A DNA stretch of 18,574 bases from Candidatus Nitrosocosmicus sp. (GTDB lineage: Archaea > Thermoproteota > Nitrososphaeria > Nitrososphaerales > Nitrososphaeraceae), in NCBI GenBank assembly GCA_030452275.1, contig JAKDMR010000011.1, positions 1-18,574 of the forward strand. Reading direction: 5' to 3'. Positions 6,636-14,195 of this stretch are shown piece after piece. A program made the position numbers and the translations under genes. How positions within the stretch are numbered: the first letter of the stretch is position 1; each line of letters opens with the position of its first letter. The notes beneath the pieces were generated by a model that ran no database searches, was not told the origin of the DNA, and worked only from the letters and a program-made list of their open reading frames with translations.

Positions 6636-8039
6636 TCACTTATTTCTAACGAAAAGATAAACGTCGTTGAAATTTGCACCCGTGTAGCCTGTGTCTATCT
6701 TTGAATGTAATTTCGTGAGCAATACATTGGTATTGTTGTTTCTAAGATAGGAATTAACGTCTAGTTTTTTACTTTTCAATAGTTTAATGGTCTTCGGTGC
6801 GATGAAGCCACCAGCTGAACTGGAGTTTCCATCAATTCCATCAGTGCCTATGCAAATAACGGAAAAATCAAGAAGGTCGTGTTTCTTAATTACTTGCAAC
6901 ATGTCACATACTGCTTCCTGATTTCTACCGCCAATCCCAATCTTTCTCCCTGTTAGTGTATTGGTCACTTCTCCCCCCAAAATAATACATGTTTTCGGTT
7001 CGAGTTTAGAATTAATGATCTTGGATGCAATCTTAATGAAATCATTCATTGGAATGCCGTAATTTGATCCCATATAATTTGTGGAGTAACCTCGCCTTTT
7101 GAAACATTCCTGGACAAGTAGACAAAATTTTGAATTGTTTCCGATTATGACGTTCGTTACGTTCCTTGAACGAAACTCTTTTGGTTTCAAGGTTTCGGGT
7201 AATTCGGACCTAATTCCTGATTCTAGCGTAGCTTTTACCTTCCTAATTGATTTAGATTTGTGATTTATGTTGAAATAGTGATTCAGAATGGAGAGAGCCC
7301 CTTTAAAGGAAGATTTATCTGAGCATGTTAATCCTGACCCTATGGTATCGAGATGATCACCTACTACATCCGAGAGAATTAACCCGACGACTGGAGTGTA
7401 ACAATCTATCCAGCGTAATATTTTGCCACCTTTGATTTGTGAAATATGTTTTCTAACTATATTTATATCCCTAATATTAGCACCAGAAGTTATGAGTAAT
7501 CTGTTAATAATTTTCTTGTCTGCAAGGTTAATCCCCTCAATAGGCGATACCATTAGTGAGGATGAGCCGCCAGATATTAGGAAGACTATTAATTGTATAT
7601 CTTTTTTATTTTGTAATTCCTCAACAACCTTTCTAGCAGCAAAGGTACTTTTTACATTTGGAATTGGGTGTGATGAATGAATTACTGTTGCATAATCAAG
7701 TAATTCTAAATTCTTGTTCCTTAGTTCATATCCGATAGGCATAATCAATATACTTTTCTTAATTCTATCACTCATTTTATTGAGGAATCCGACCAGCATT
7801 TTTTCAGAAGCTTTGCCAACGCTGATAACCAAAGTCGATTCTTTTCCAGGGAGGTCAAATTTGTATATCTTGTTATTTATATCAGTAATCTGTACATCTG
7901 ACCCTAAGTGAATAGAATCACTAACCAGTCTTTCAGGATCAGAATATTTGAAAGCATAATCCAAAGCATTTAAGGAATCACGTAATGATTTGCATTTATG
8001 ATATCTAAGAATAGTATCTTTGTTTCTAATGATACTCAT
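6636..8039 (-). CDS. Glycerate 2-kinase, MOFRL family
   Basis: The enzyme phosphorylates D-glycerate with ATP to 2-phosphoglycerate, linking glycerate to glycolysis/gluconeogenesis. The 467-residue product has the DUF4147 N-terminal part with GKAS (75-78), HPIP (124-127), SGGSSSLM (156-163) and a DVVGD segment (224-228). The MOFRL C-terminal domain follows with GGE (355-357), GGRNQE (370-375), TDGIDGNSSSAGG (399-411) and TGANFND near 453-459. All the main conserved glycine and acidic motifs are present. The start is ATG at 8039. The gene is divergent from DUF2203 and no neighbour suggests a dedicated pathway. Substrate is inferred from the family; close members can act on related hydroxy acids. 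Confidence 0.9.
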   Translation of the reverse strand: MSIIRNKDTILRYHKCKSLRDSLNALDYAFKYSDPERLVSDSIHLGSDVQITDINNKIYKFDLPGKESTLVISVGKASEKMLVGFLNKMSDRIKKSILIMPIGYELRNKNLELLDYATVIHSSHPIPNVKSTFAARKVVEELQNKKDIQLIVFLISGGSSSLMVSPIEGINLADKKIINRLLITSGANIRDINIVRKHISQIKGGKILRWIDCYTPVVGLILSDVVGDHLDTIGSGLTCSDKSSFKGALSILNHYFNINHKSKSIRKVKATLESGIRSELPETLKPKEFRSRNVTNVIIGNNSKFCLLVQECFKRRGYSTNYMGSNYGIPMNDFIKIASKIINSKLEPKTCIILGGEVTNTLTGRKIGIGGRNQEAVCDMLQVIKKHDLLDFSVICIGTDGIDGNSSSAGGFIAPKTIKLLKSKKLDVNSYLRNNNTNVLLTKLHSKIDTGYTGANFNDVYLFVRNK

Positions 8040-8120
8040 TTGAATTCAGGTAAGTAATTCCGATATTAATCCATATTTGTTCTAGCATTGAAGTAGTCAA
8101 TGATAGACCATTAAATAAAA

Positions 8121-8131
8121 ATAAATATTTA
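8121..8131 (+). promoter_or_regulatory. TATA box of the DUF2203-trpE unit
   Basis: ATAAATATTTA is centred about 24 bp before the ATG at 8150. It supports that ATG over the TTG at 8132, which would overlap the promoter and precede the expected transcription start. Confidence 0.55.
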
Positions 8132-8149
8132 TTGAGCATACTTCTTTTC

Positions 8150-8572
8150 ATGTTTAATTTCTTCACCCCAATCAAAGCTAACAGTATCTTGCCAGAAGTA
8201 AAGGTTAAATTTGCCAATATTTTGATGCAAAGAAATAGTATAATGGATCTACAGGCCGAACTAAATTCAGTAGTAAATCAAGAAGTATCACATGAAACAT
8301 TTTTCATAAAGAAAAGTCAAGTTAACAAAGCAATTTCTAAATTATATAAAGATATTGAAGAGCTCGAAGGATTTGGTATTTTGATTAAGAGTTTTGATGA
8401 AGGCTTGTTAGATTTCCCTTCCAAACGGTTTAATGAGGAGGTATGGTTATGCTGGAAGACAGGCGAGGATAAAATTAAATTTTGGCATGGGAAAGATGAG
8501 GGATTTATGGGTAGAAAACCACTTTCAATTAAGGGCACTTTTAATAATGATGATTTAGCAGATTTACGTTAG
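8150..8572 (+). CDS. DUF2203 family protein
   Basis: The 140-residue product matches DUF2203 (COG4911), a family of unknown role. It opens MFNFFTPIKANSILPEV, the usual FTxxEAxxxLP-type beginning. A central helical stretch follows, then GLLDFP (about 85-90), VWLCWKTGEDKIKFWH (98-113) and GFMGRKPL (118-125). The Trp/Cys/Glu/His-rich core looks like a conserved functional site, but no reaction is known to me. A TTG at 8132 would add six residues; the TATA position and family start both favour ATG at 8150. trpE begins 13 bp after its stop, so the two are probably one transcript, though a role in tryptophan synthesis is only a guess. Confidence 0.8.
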   Translation: MFNFFTPIKANSILPEVKVKFANILMQRNSIMDLQAELNSVVNQEVSHETFFIKKSQVNKAISKLYKDIEELEGFGILIKSFDEGLLDFPSKRFNEEVWLCWKTGEDKIKFWHGKDEGFMGRKPLSIKGTFNNDDLADLR

Positions 8573-8585
8573 ATAGGGATTTTTA

Positions 8586-9998
8586 GTGTCAAATGATTTA
8601 ATCAGACTCTTCAAGCTTGATGTTGAACCAACTTTTGTTACTCTGGAAACAAGGATGTCCCCATTTGATATATTCAAGAGGCTAAGTGATGAGTTCAGTG
8701 ATTTTTTCATTTTTGAATCATTAGAAGGACCTCAGGAATTGGTTGAATCCTCGATTATGGGTTTTGGTCCAAAATACAAAATTAAATGCAATGCTAAAAC
8801 GTTACTAGTATATAAGGATGACAGGATTCTAAGGAAATTTTCGATCACGGATCCTCTCGACACACTAAAAAATTGTTTTCCAATAATCGGCAATAAAGAT
8901 TATAGATATGTTGGGGGACTGGTGGGCTATTTTTGCTATGAAGCAATCAAATACTGGGAGAAAATAAATGTCAAAAGTAGGATATCATTTCCCCTACTTG
9001 AATTTGGGTATTTTGATGATGGTTTAGTGTACGATCATACAAAAAAGAGACTCGAATATTTTTTTTACGAAAAATCAAGAATCGAGATTATTAGAAGGCT
9101 TGTGAAAAGCAAAACTAAGATACCAAGAAAGTATGACTCAACATTTTCACCACCCAAGAGAAGCATAGGAAAAAAGGCATTTGAAAATAAAGTGAATCAG
9201 ATCAAGGATCACCTATCAAATGGAGATATTTTTCAAACAGTTTTATCAAAGAAAATAAAATTTACTTTTAATGGAAACCCGCTACAATTGTATGAGGAGC
9301 TCAGGAAAATTAATCCTTCCCCTTATATGTTTTATTATAAAATTGGCTCTAGGGTTTTACTTGGATCCAGCCCCGAAATGTTGCTAAGGATAACCGGAGA
9401 CCAGGTTGAAACATACCCCATTGCTGGCTCAAGACCGGTTTTTGCAGACAAAGAAATTACAGAACGCCATCGAAGGGAATTATTAAAAGATCAAAAAGAG
9501 ATTGCTGAACACACTATGTTGGTGGATTTAGCTCGAAATGACCTTGGAAAAGTTTGTCAATTTGGGTCGGTTATCACTTCAGAATTGATGAAAGTAAAAA
9601 AGTTTAGTCACATCCAACACATTGTATCTCATGTAGAGGGTATTTTGGATCAAAAATATGATTCATTTGACGCATTTAGAGCTGTATTTCCAGCGGGTAC
9701 GATATCAGGAGCTCCTAAAATAAGGGCGATGGAAATCATAAATGATCTTGAACCAGAAAGTAGAGGGCCATATGCTGGAGCTGTCGGCTATTTTTCATTC
9801 AATCAATCATGTGATTTTGCCATAACCATAAGGTCGATTTTTTTTAATAAAGAAAAGACATTTACGCAGTCTGGTGCTGGGATAGTGATAGATTCGGTAC
9901 CTGAAAAGGAATATCAAGAAACCGAAGATAAATCCCACGCGATTCTTTCAACATTAAAGGCTGTCGAAAAACCAGCTATAAAGGCCTCAATTAATTAA
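8586..9998 (+). CDS. trpE: Anthranilate synthase component I (TrpE)
   Basis: TrpE converts chorismate to anthranilate using ammonia from TrpG, the first step of tryptophan synthesis. The N-terminal domain keeps the FESLEG segment at 43-48, the region that forms the tryptophan feedback site in this family. The chorismate-binding domain shows PIAGSRP (278-284), HIQHIVSHVEG (342-352), PAGTISGAPKIRAMEII (369-385) and GAGIVIDSVPEKEYQET (430-446). Alanine in PIAG, not the lysine of PIKG, argues for TrpE over PabB. The start is GTG at 8586, 13 bp after DUF2203, with a weak TAGGGA upstream. No trpG or other trp gene is adjacent, so its partner must lie elsewhere. The 3' end overlaps thrC on the opposite strand by 12 bp. 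Confidence 0.9.
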   Translation: MSNDLIRLFKLDVEPTFVTLETRMSPFDIFKRLSDEFSDFFIFESLEGPQELVESSIMGFGPKYKIKCNAKTLLVYKDDRILRKFSITDPLDTLKNCFPIIGNKDYRYVGGLVGYFCYEAIKYWEKINVKSRISFPLLEFGYFDDGLVYDHTKKRLEYFFYEKSRIEIIRRLVKSKTKIPRKYDSTFSPPKRSIGKKAFENKVNQIKDHLSNGDIFQTVLSKKIKFTFNGNPLQLYEELRKINPSPYMFYYKIGSRVLLGSSPEMLLRITGDQVETYPIAGSRPVFADKEITERHRRELLKDQKEIAEHTMLVDLARNDLGKVCQFGSVITSELMKVKKFSHIQHIVSHVEGILDQKYDSFDAFRAVFPAGTISGAPKIRAMEIINDLEPESRGPYAGAVGYFSFNQSCDFAITIRSIFFNKEKTFTQSGAGIVIDSVPEKEYQETEDKSHAILSTLKAVEKPAIKASIN

Positions 9999-11333
9999 TG
10001 CACGAGGTGGTTTTGCATATTTGTTAGATTTGAGCAAGTGATATTGAATAGCAATTGATGGATCCTTTTGCCTCCCTGTCAATACCCCCACAACAATCTC
10101 ATCTTTTTTTATTAATTCTTTACGACGCAACTTCATTATTCCTGCAGGGACAGATCCGGATGCCATTTCACAATCAAATCCATTCAACCCCACGATGGTC
10201 ATTCCGTCCATCATATCCAAGTCGGCTACTTGTTCTACAATGCCATTTGTAAATTCGATTGTCCTCAATGCTTTGATTATGTTTGCAGGCTTTCCGATTT
10301 GAATTGCGGTTGCTTGTGTTTTAGGTACTTCATGCTTTTCTTGTTGTTCTTGATAAAATCGGTCAATTAGATCTATATCAACTTTTCCTGCATTCCACTT
10401 TAGTTTGGTCTCCTCAAACAATCCATTTACTAGTTGATAAAAAGTATTTGCACCTGTGGCGTTGACGACCAAAACACGAGGTATCTTTTTTATCCAACCC
10501 CATTCGTAGAGCTCCATGAGCGCCTTACCACAACTGGATATATTCCCTAGAGCTCCTCCCGGATAAACGATCCAGTCAGGTGGGTTCCAGTTAAGATATT
10601 CCATTATTCGAAATATTATGGTTTTTTGGCCTTCGATCCTAAACGGATTTAAAGAATTTACTGTATATCCACCTTCTTTCGAGGCCATGGCTAAAGATAG
10701 AGATAGAGCATCATCAAAATTACCATCCACTTCAATTACCTGAGCGCCAAATTGAAAGGCCTGACCAAGTTTTCCTGGAGCTATTTCCCCTCTCGGGATG
10801 AAAACATCACAATCAAATCCCTCATTAGAGGCGTACATTGCGGCAGATGCAGAAGTATTTCCAGTAGAGGCACAAACTATTTTCTTAACACTCAATAACT
10901 TTGCATGAGTGACAGCAGCAGCCATTCCGTTATCTTTGAAAGAACCACTTGGGTTATAACCCTCAGGTTGAAGAAACAAATTACTATGGGGTAAATTAAC
11001 GTACTTTGCAACCTTACTCATCTGGTAAGGTCTTGAGGATCTGCCTTCTGAACCGTCTAATGAAACTAAAAATTTAGAACATTCTTGGATGCTCTCAGTG
11101 TCAACGTCAATAAAATTTAATAATTCTCTATATCGCCATACACCACTTTCATTGAATATATTCCCTCCAAAATTGCGTCTTTGGTAAAACACTTCAATAA
11201 GATCTCTACTAGGTACATCCGGATACTTTATATCTAGAAGAAAGCCGCAAGAGCAACGATAAATATCATTAGCTATGGAATATTCTATTCCGCAAGACGG
11301 ATTAATACATTTTTTTTTTGCTCTAAATTCCAT
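9987..11333 (-). CDS. thrC: Threonine synthase (PLP-dependent)
   Basis: ThrC converts O-phosphohomoserine to threonine and phosphate. The N-terminal 30 residues form a small Cys-rich knuckle (C9, C14, C27, C29), common in archaeal ThrC. The PLP lysine is K133 in NPSGSFKDNGM (127-137). The phosphate/substrate motif STGNTSAS is at 156-163, and the glycine-rich PLP-phosphate loop GGALGN at 259-264. The length (448 aa) is normal for the long archaeal form. The start is ATG at 11333, about 30 bp from the centre of a TTTATAAA box it shares with the divergent gene. The tail overlaps trpE by 12 bp. A threonine dehydratase or cysteate synthase identity is less likely given the N-terminal knuckle. Confidence 0.9.
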   Translation of the reverse strand: MEFRAKKKCINPSCGIEYSIANDIYRCSCGFLLDIKYPDVPSRDLIEVFYQRRNFGGNIFNESGVWRYRELLNFIDVDTESIQECSKFLVSLDGSEGRSSRPYQMSKVAKYVNLPHSNLFLQPEGYNPSGSFKDNGMAAAVTHAKLLSVKKIVCASTGNTSASAAMYASNEGFDCDVFIPRGEIAPGKLGQAFQFGAQVIEVDGNFDDALSLSLAMASKEGGYTVNSLNPFRIEGQKTIIFRIMEYLNWNPPDWIVYPGGALGNISSCGKALMELYEWGWIKKIPRVLVVNATGANTFYQLVNGLFEETKLKWNAGKVDIDLIDRFYQEQQEKHEVPKTQATAIQIGKPANIIKALRTIEFTNGIVEQVADLDMMDGMTIVGLNGFDCEMASGSVPAGIMKLRRKELIKKDEIVVGVLTGRQKDPSIAIQYHLLKSNKYAKPPRALIN

Positions 11334-11359
11334 TCAGGTTTAATCTTTAACGATTTAGA

Positions 11360-11367
11360 TTTATAAA
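11360..11367. promoter_or_regulatory. Shared bidirectional TATA box (thrC / Asn-synthetase-like)
   Basis: TTTATAAA is a perfect palindrome centred at 11363.5. It lies about 26 bp before the TTG at 11390 on the plus strand and about 30 bp before the ATG at 11333 on the minus strand. It is the only good TATA candidate between the two genes, so one box may serve both directions. Confidence 0.55.
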
Positions 11368-11389
11368 CGTAAAATCGATATCATACTGT

Positions 11390-12346
11390 TTGTTAAATTT
11401 ATGTCGGGAATTTCAAGAGCTTCTGCATAGAGCATGCAAAAAGTCTCAGGGAGAATTAATATTACTATCTGGAGGATTAGATAGCAGTATCCTTCTTTAT
11501 TATTTACAATCTAGAGAGGCCGTAACCATATCTATGAATCCGTATTCTTCCGATTACCTATATTCCACAATAATCGCTAAGAGATATTCCATAAATCATC
11601 ACATTGTAATGCCAAGTATGGAAGTAATCATAGAAAACTTGGAGGAGCTGGTAAGGGACTTTAAGACATTCGACCCGATATTCTTAAAAAATAGTGTAGT
11701 TCAGCTTTTGGGATTCAAAGAGGCCAAAAGACTAAAAGTAAATGAGATTGCTCTTGGAGATGGGGCAGACGAACTCTTTGGTGGCTATAACTTTCTCAGT
11801 AAATATCTTAACTCTCCAGAGATTTTGCAATCAAAACTAAATGAAATATCTCAAAATATGGAGTTTGTATCATTTAAGATCTCAAAAAAATATAACATCA
11901 GAATAAGAACCCCATTTCTTGATGATGCCATTATGAAGTTTAGTCAGTCATTAGCAGTAAAGGATAAAATCGCCATCCACAAAGGGATAATTTATGGAAA
12001 ATTTTTTTTGAGATGTTGTTTTAGAGAAATATTGGGAGACGAAATTGCATGGAGAAGAAAAGAAGCGCTAGAAAGTGGATCAGGAATAAACAAGATCTTG
12101 CCTTATTTAGAAAATTGGATTACTGGTAAAAACTTCCTTGAAGGATCTAGAAAGGCAAAAAACGAAGGCGTTTTGATTAGAACTAAAGAACATATGTTTT
12201 ATTATCAGTTATATAGAAAATTTTTCGATCCACCGATTCATCAAATTGGCGATCACCCTGAAAAAAGTAGGAGGTGTCCCTCTTGTAACACTATATTTAT
12301 TTGGAATGGTAGTTTTTGCAAGACTTGCGGTGCTTACCCAGTATAA
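11390..12346 (+). CDS. Stand-alone asparagine-synthetase-like ATPase with zinc ribbon
   Basis: The 318-residue protein is the ATP-pyrophosphatase (synthetase) half of asparagine synthetase B without the N-terminal glutaminase domain. The PP-loop SGGLDSS is at 27-33, GDGADELFGGY at 123-133 and RIRTPFLD at 171-178. Conserved basic residues follow in WRRKEALESGSG (221-232). The C-terminus adds a zinc ribbon, C296-x2-C299 and C310-x2-C313. It should adenylate a carboxylate; the amine donor and product cannot be read from the sequence. It could be an ammonia-using Asn synthetase, or modify RNA, a carrier protein or a small molecule. The start is TTG at 11390, at the leaderless distance from the shared TATA box. 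Confidence 0.8.
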   Translation: MLNLCREFQELLHRACKKSQGELILLSGGLDSSILLYYLQSREAVTISMNPYSSDYLYSTIIAKRYSINHHIVMPSMEVIIENLEELVRDFKTFDPIFLKNSVVQLLGFKEAKRLKVNEIALGDGADELFGGYNFLSKYLNSPEILQSKLNEISQNMEFVSFKISKKYNIRIRTPFLDDAIMKFSQSLAVKDKIAIHKGIIYGKFFLRCCFREILGDEIAWRRKEALESGSGINKILPYLENWITGKNFLEGSRKAKNEGVLIRTKEHMFYYQLYRKFFDPPIHQIGDHPEKSRRCPSCNTIFIWNGSFCKTCGAYPV

Positions 12347-12415
12347 ATTTCAGGTTCACAAGCTGTAACCATTGAATATTGTCACCTCAGTTACACGAAT
12401 GAAGAAAAATATACC

Positions 12416-12423
12416 TTTATATA
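12416..12423 (+). promoter_or_regulatory. TATA box of the cdvB-like gene
   Basis: TTTATATA is centred about 38 bp before the ATG at 12458, predicting a leader of around 12 nt. A GGGAGAGGG purine run (12438-12446) lies between the box and the start. Confidence 0.45.
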
Positions 12424-12457
12424 CAAAATTTTACATTGGGAGAGGGTATAAAAGTAA

Positions 12458-13120
12458 ATGTCTTTCAGCAACAAATGGATCAAACCACAAAATGAGATAA
12501 GCAATGTAGGTATGAAGCTATTAGAGAATATAAAACCCCCATCGCCATTAAAACCTAGGATAGAAGAGGCACAAAAGAGGCTGCACTCTCAGATCGCAAA
12601 ATTGGAAAATATGTCAGCTAAGATGGAGGAAAAAGATCAAATCATTTTTAAGAGAATTATTAGTGCTATGCAGAATCATGATAGTCAATATGCTAAGATC
12701 CTTTCTAATGAACTATCGCAAATCAGAAAAATGAATAAGATGATAACATCTGCAAAGTTGGCATTAGAACAAATTCAACTTAGATTGAATACTATTACCG
12801 AATTAGGGGATGTTGTGGTTACTTTGAGTCCCGCAATGTCAGTAATAAAGAATATTCAGGGAGGATTGAATTCAATGATACCAGAAGCTGGACAGTCGTT
12901 TGGAAAGATTACAGATATACTAAATGGTATCATGAATGATTCAGGACAAATACCAACCACATCTGAGATTAATGGAAACACAAATACTGTAAGCGAAGAT
13001 GCTTTGAAAATAATTGAAGAGGCCAGTGCTATAGTCGAGCAAAATATGAAGGATAAGTTCCCTGATTTACCAAATACAGGATTAGATTCTAAGATCTCAG
13101 AAAGTAACTCTCTATATTGA
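12458..13120 (+). CDS. cdvB: CdvB-type ESCRT-III protein (cell division)
   Basis: ESCRT-III/CdvB proteins polymerise on membranes at the division site and are remodelled by the Vps4-like ATPase CdvC. The 220-residue protein has the thaumarchaeal CdvB pattern: PPSPLKPRIEEAQKRLHSQI (27-46) opening a long helical hairpin (about 30-115), then TELGDVVVTLSPAMSVIKNI (114-133) and a further helix to about 162. A flexible linker follows, and a last helix (SEDALKIIEEASAIVEQNM) ends with FPDLP at 201-205, a possible MIT-interacting motif for CdvC. I see no winged-helix region like that binding CdvA in Sulfolobus CdvB, so it may be a paralogue rather than the main CdvB. Neither cdvA nor cdvC is adjacent. 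Confidence 0.85.
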   Translation: MSFSNKWIKPQNEISNVGMKLLENIKPPSPLKPRIEEAQKRLHSQIAKLENMSAKMEEKDQIIFKRIISAMQNHDSQYAKILSNELSQIRKMNKMITSAKLALEQIQLRLNTITELGDVVVTLSPAMSVIKNIQGGLNSMIPEAGQSFGKITDILNGIMNDSGQIPTTSEINGNTNTVSEDALKIIEEASAIVEQNMKDKFPDLPNTGLDSKISESNSLY

Positions 13121-13142
13121 CATACAATACATCATTTCCACT

Positions 13143-13472
13143 TTAGAGATCGATGTCATTTTTGATGTCGATCAATCTCATTTTAATGCGGTAAATGGTA
13201 GGGTAGCTGTATCCTCTTTCTCGATATTTTTTTATCATGATTTTCCAATTTTTTAGTCTAACTTTAGCTTGTTTATTTGTCAGTAGTGCAGTCTCCTTTT
13301 TGACCAGGCTCTTGCGTCCTGGATTCAAGTACCCACCAATATTTGCTCTGTATCTATTATTTGCAAATCGAAGTCCAGAAATTATAACATCAAGAGGTAT
13401 TTTTTCAAAATAACCTCTTATCTCATTATATTCAGAATTTGATGCGGAAAATTCAATTATGTATTTCTTCAT
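13143..13472 (-). CDS. Uncharacterised basic protein, 109 aa
   Basis: I do not recognise this protein. It is 109 residues and strongly basic in its second half (for example VRLKNWKIMIKKYRERGYS, about 71-89). The N-terminus reads MKKYIIEFSASNSEYNEIRG, suggesting a strand followed by a helix, and the rest looks helical. There are no cysteines, signal peptide or membrane segment. The basic helical C-terminus could bind nucleic acid, but that is a guess. The start is ATG at 13472, with TGAAATATAAT on the minus strand about 21 bp upstream as a TATA box. A 28-bp palindrome (13491-13518) overlaps that box. The gene converges on cdvB. Coding status is supported by length, promoter spacing and fit between neighbours. 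Confidence 0.6.
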   Translation of the reverse strand: MKKYIIEFSASNSEYNEIRGYFEKIPLDVIISGLRFANNRYRANIGGYLNPGRKSLVKKETALLTNKQAKVRLKNWKIMIKKYRERGYSYPTIYRIKMRLIDIKNDIDL

Positions 13473-13490
13473 AATGCTTTAACCACAATT

Positions 13491-13518
13491 ATATTTCAAA
13501 ATTCGAATTATGAAATAT
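13491..13518. repeat. 28-bp imperfect palindrome, copy 1
   Basis: Outer arms ATATTTCA (13491-13498) and TGAAATAT (13511-13518) flank a core with TTCGAA. Read on the minus strand it matches copy 2 (18527-18554) at 26 of 28 positions, including TCGAATTTTGAAATAT. It lies 18 bp past the stop of the 13536-14099 gene and overlaps the TATA box of the 13143-13472 gene. It may be an operator for a dimeric regulator; a 3'-end hairpin is the alternative. Confidence 0.6.
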
Positions 13519-13535
13519 CAAGAGGTATTCGACCT

Positions 13536-14099
13536 TTAAATAATTCTAAAACCGGCATAATTAATCCGATTGAGAAAGTCATTTATTTGGATCATCAATT
13601 TTGAAAAAGGCTGAGCAAACTCCTTTGTTCCAATTGGTGCACTATCGATTACAAAATTTTTAAGTGGAAATTGATCTACTAATGGGAAGTATGAGACTAA
13701 CCAAATATTTTCAATAGTTAGTTGTATTTTCAACAAATCACTGACAGTGTGCTCATATTCAACTTTCTTCCCTTTTAGAAACTGAATTATTATCACTTCA
13801 TCTCCTCCATTTTTTAAACCGCTGGCACCAGGAACAAGAATGCTGACTTCAGTATTATTAATATTAATTTTCCTCTGTGATGGCGTAATAGTGATTGCAA
13901 GTAAATAATGCGTCAAAGCTTCGGCCAGTGAGACGTAGTCAGAATGAGATAAATTCTGAGCACCTCTTGATTTGGTGCATCTTTCAAGTATTTGTTTGAT
14001 TATCGCCTCTGAATTAAGTATGTTTTCTTTAATTTTCGTCTTGATATAATCTATACCGAGTTGATCGATTTCTAAATATAATAATTCCTTTACATCCAT
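13536..14099 (-). CDS. Uncharacterised thaumarchaeal-type protein, 187 aa
   Basis: I do not recognise this 187-residue protein. The first third (about 1-75) looks helical, with an acidic start MDVKELLYLEIDQLGIDYI and SHSDYVSLAEALTHYLLAI. The middle reads as beta-rich, with NTEVSILVPGASGLKNGGDE then VIIIQFLKG (about 87-112), and the end has IWLVSYFPLV and a helix with FAQPFSKLMIQINDFLNRI. There is one cysteine, no signal peptide and no clear membrane segment. The start is ATG at 14099; a TATA-like GAAATATATAC on the minus strand (about 14133-14142) lies about 37 bp upstream. The gene is divergent from bioA, and no partner suggests a role. Coding is likely from length and promoter layout. Confidence 0.6.
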   Translation of the reverse strand: MDVKELLYLEIDQLGIDYIKTKIKENILNSEAIIKQILERCTKSRGAQNLSHSDYVSLAEALTHYLLAITITPSQRKININNTEVSILVPGASGLKNGGDEVIIIQFLKGKKVEYEHTVSDLLKIQLTIENIWLVSYFPLVDQFPLKNFVIDSAPIGTKEFAQPFSKLMIQINDFLNRINYAGFRII

Positions 14100-14195
14100 T
14101 GGGATAGCAGTTTACATTAATAGGCTATCAGTATATATTTCAAGAATGGATGGATAAAGAATTTATTAATCAACATAAGAATAAGATATTTATAT

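Noticed and set aside
6473..6679. 68-codon minus-strand frame across the rpo6 3' end
   Set aside because: It is a shadow of rpo6 and the glycerate kinase 3' region, with no recognisable domain.
7423..7680. 85-codon plus-strand frame inside the glycerate kinase gene
   Set aside because: It is antisense to conserved MOFRL-family motifs, and its hydrophobic composition is a by-product of that strand.
8026..8217. 63-codon minus-strand frame crossing the glycerate kinase-DUF2203 promoter region
   Set aside because: It runs through both divergent promoters and the DUF2203 start and shows no motif.
10055..10252. 65-codon plus-strand frame inside thrC
   Set aside because: It is antisense to the conserved C-terminal part of threonine synthase.
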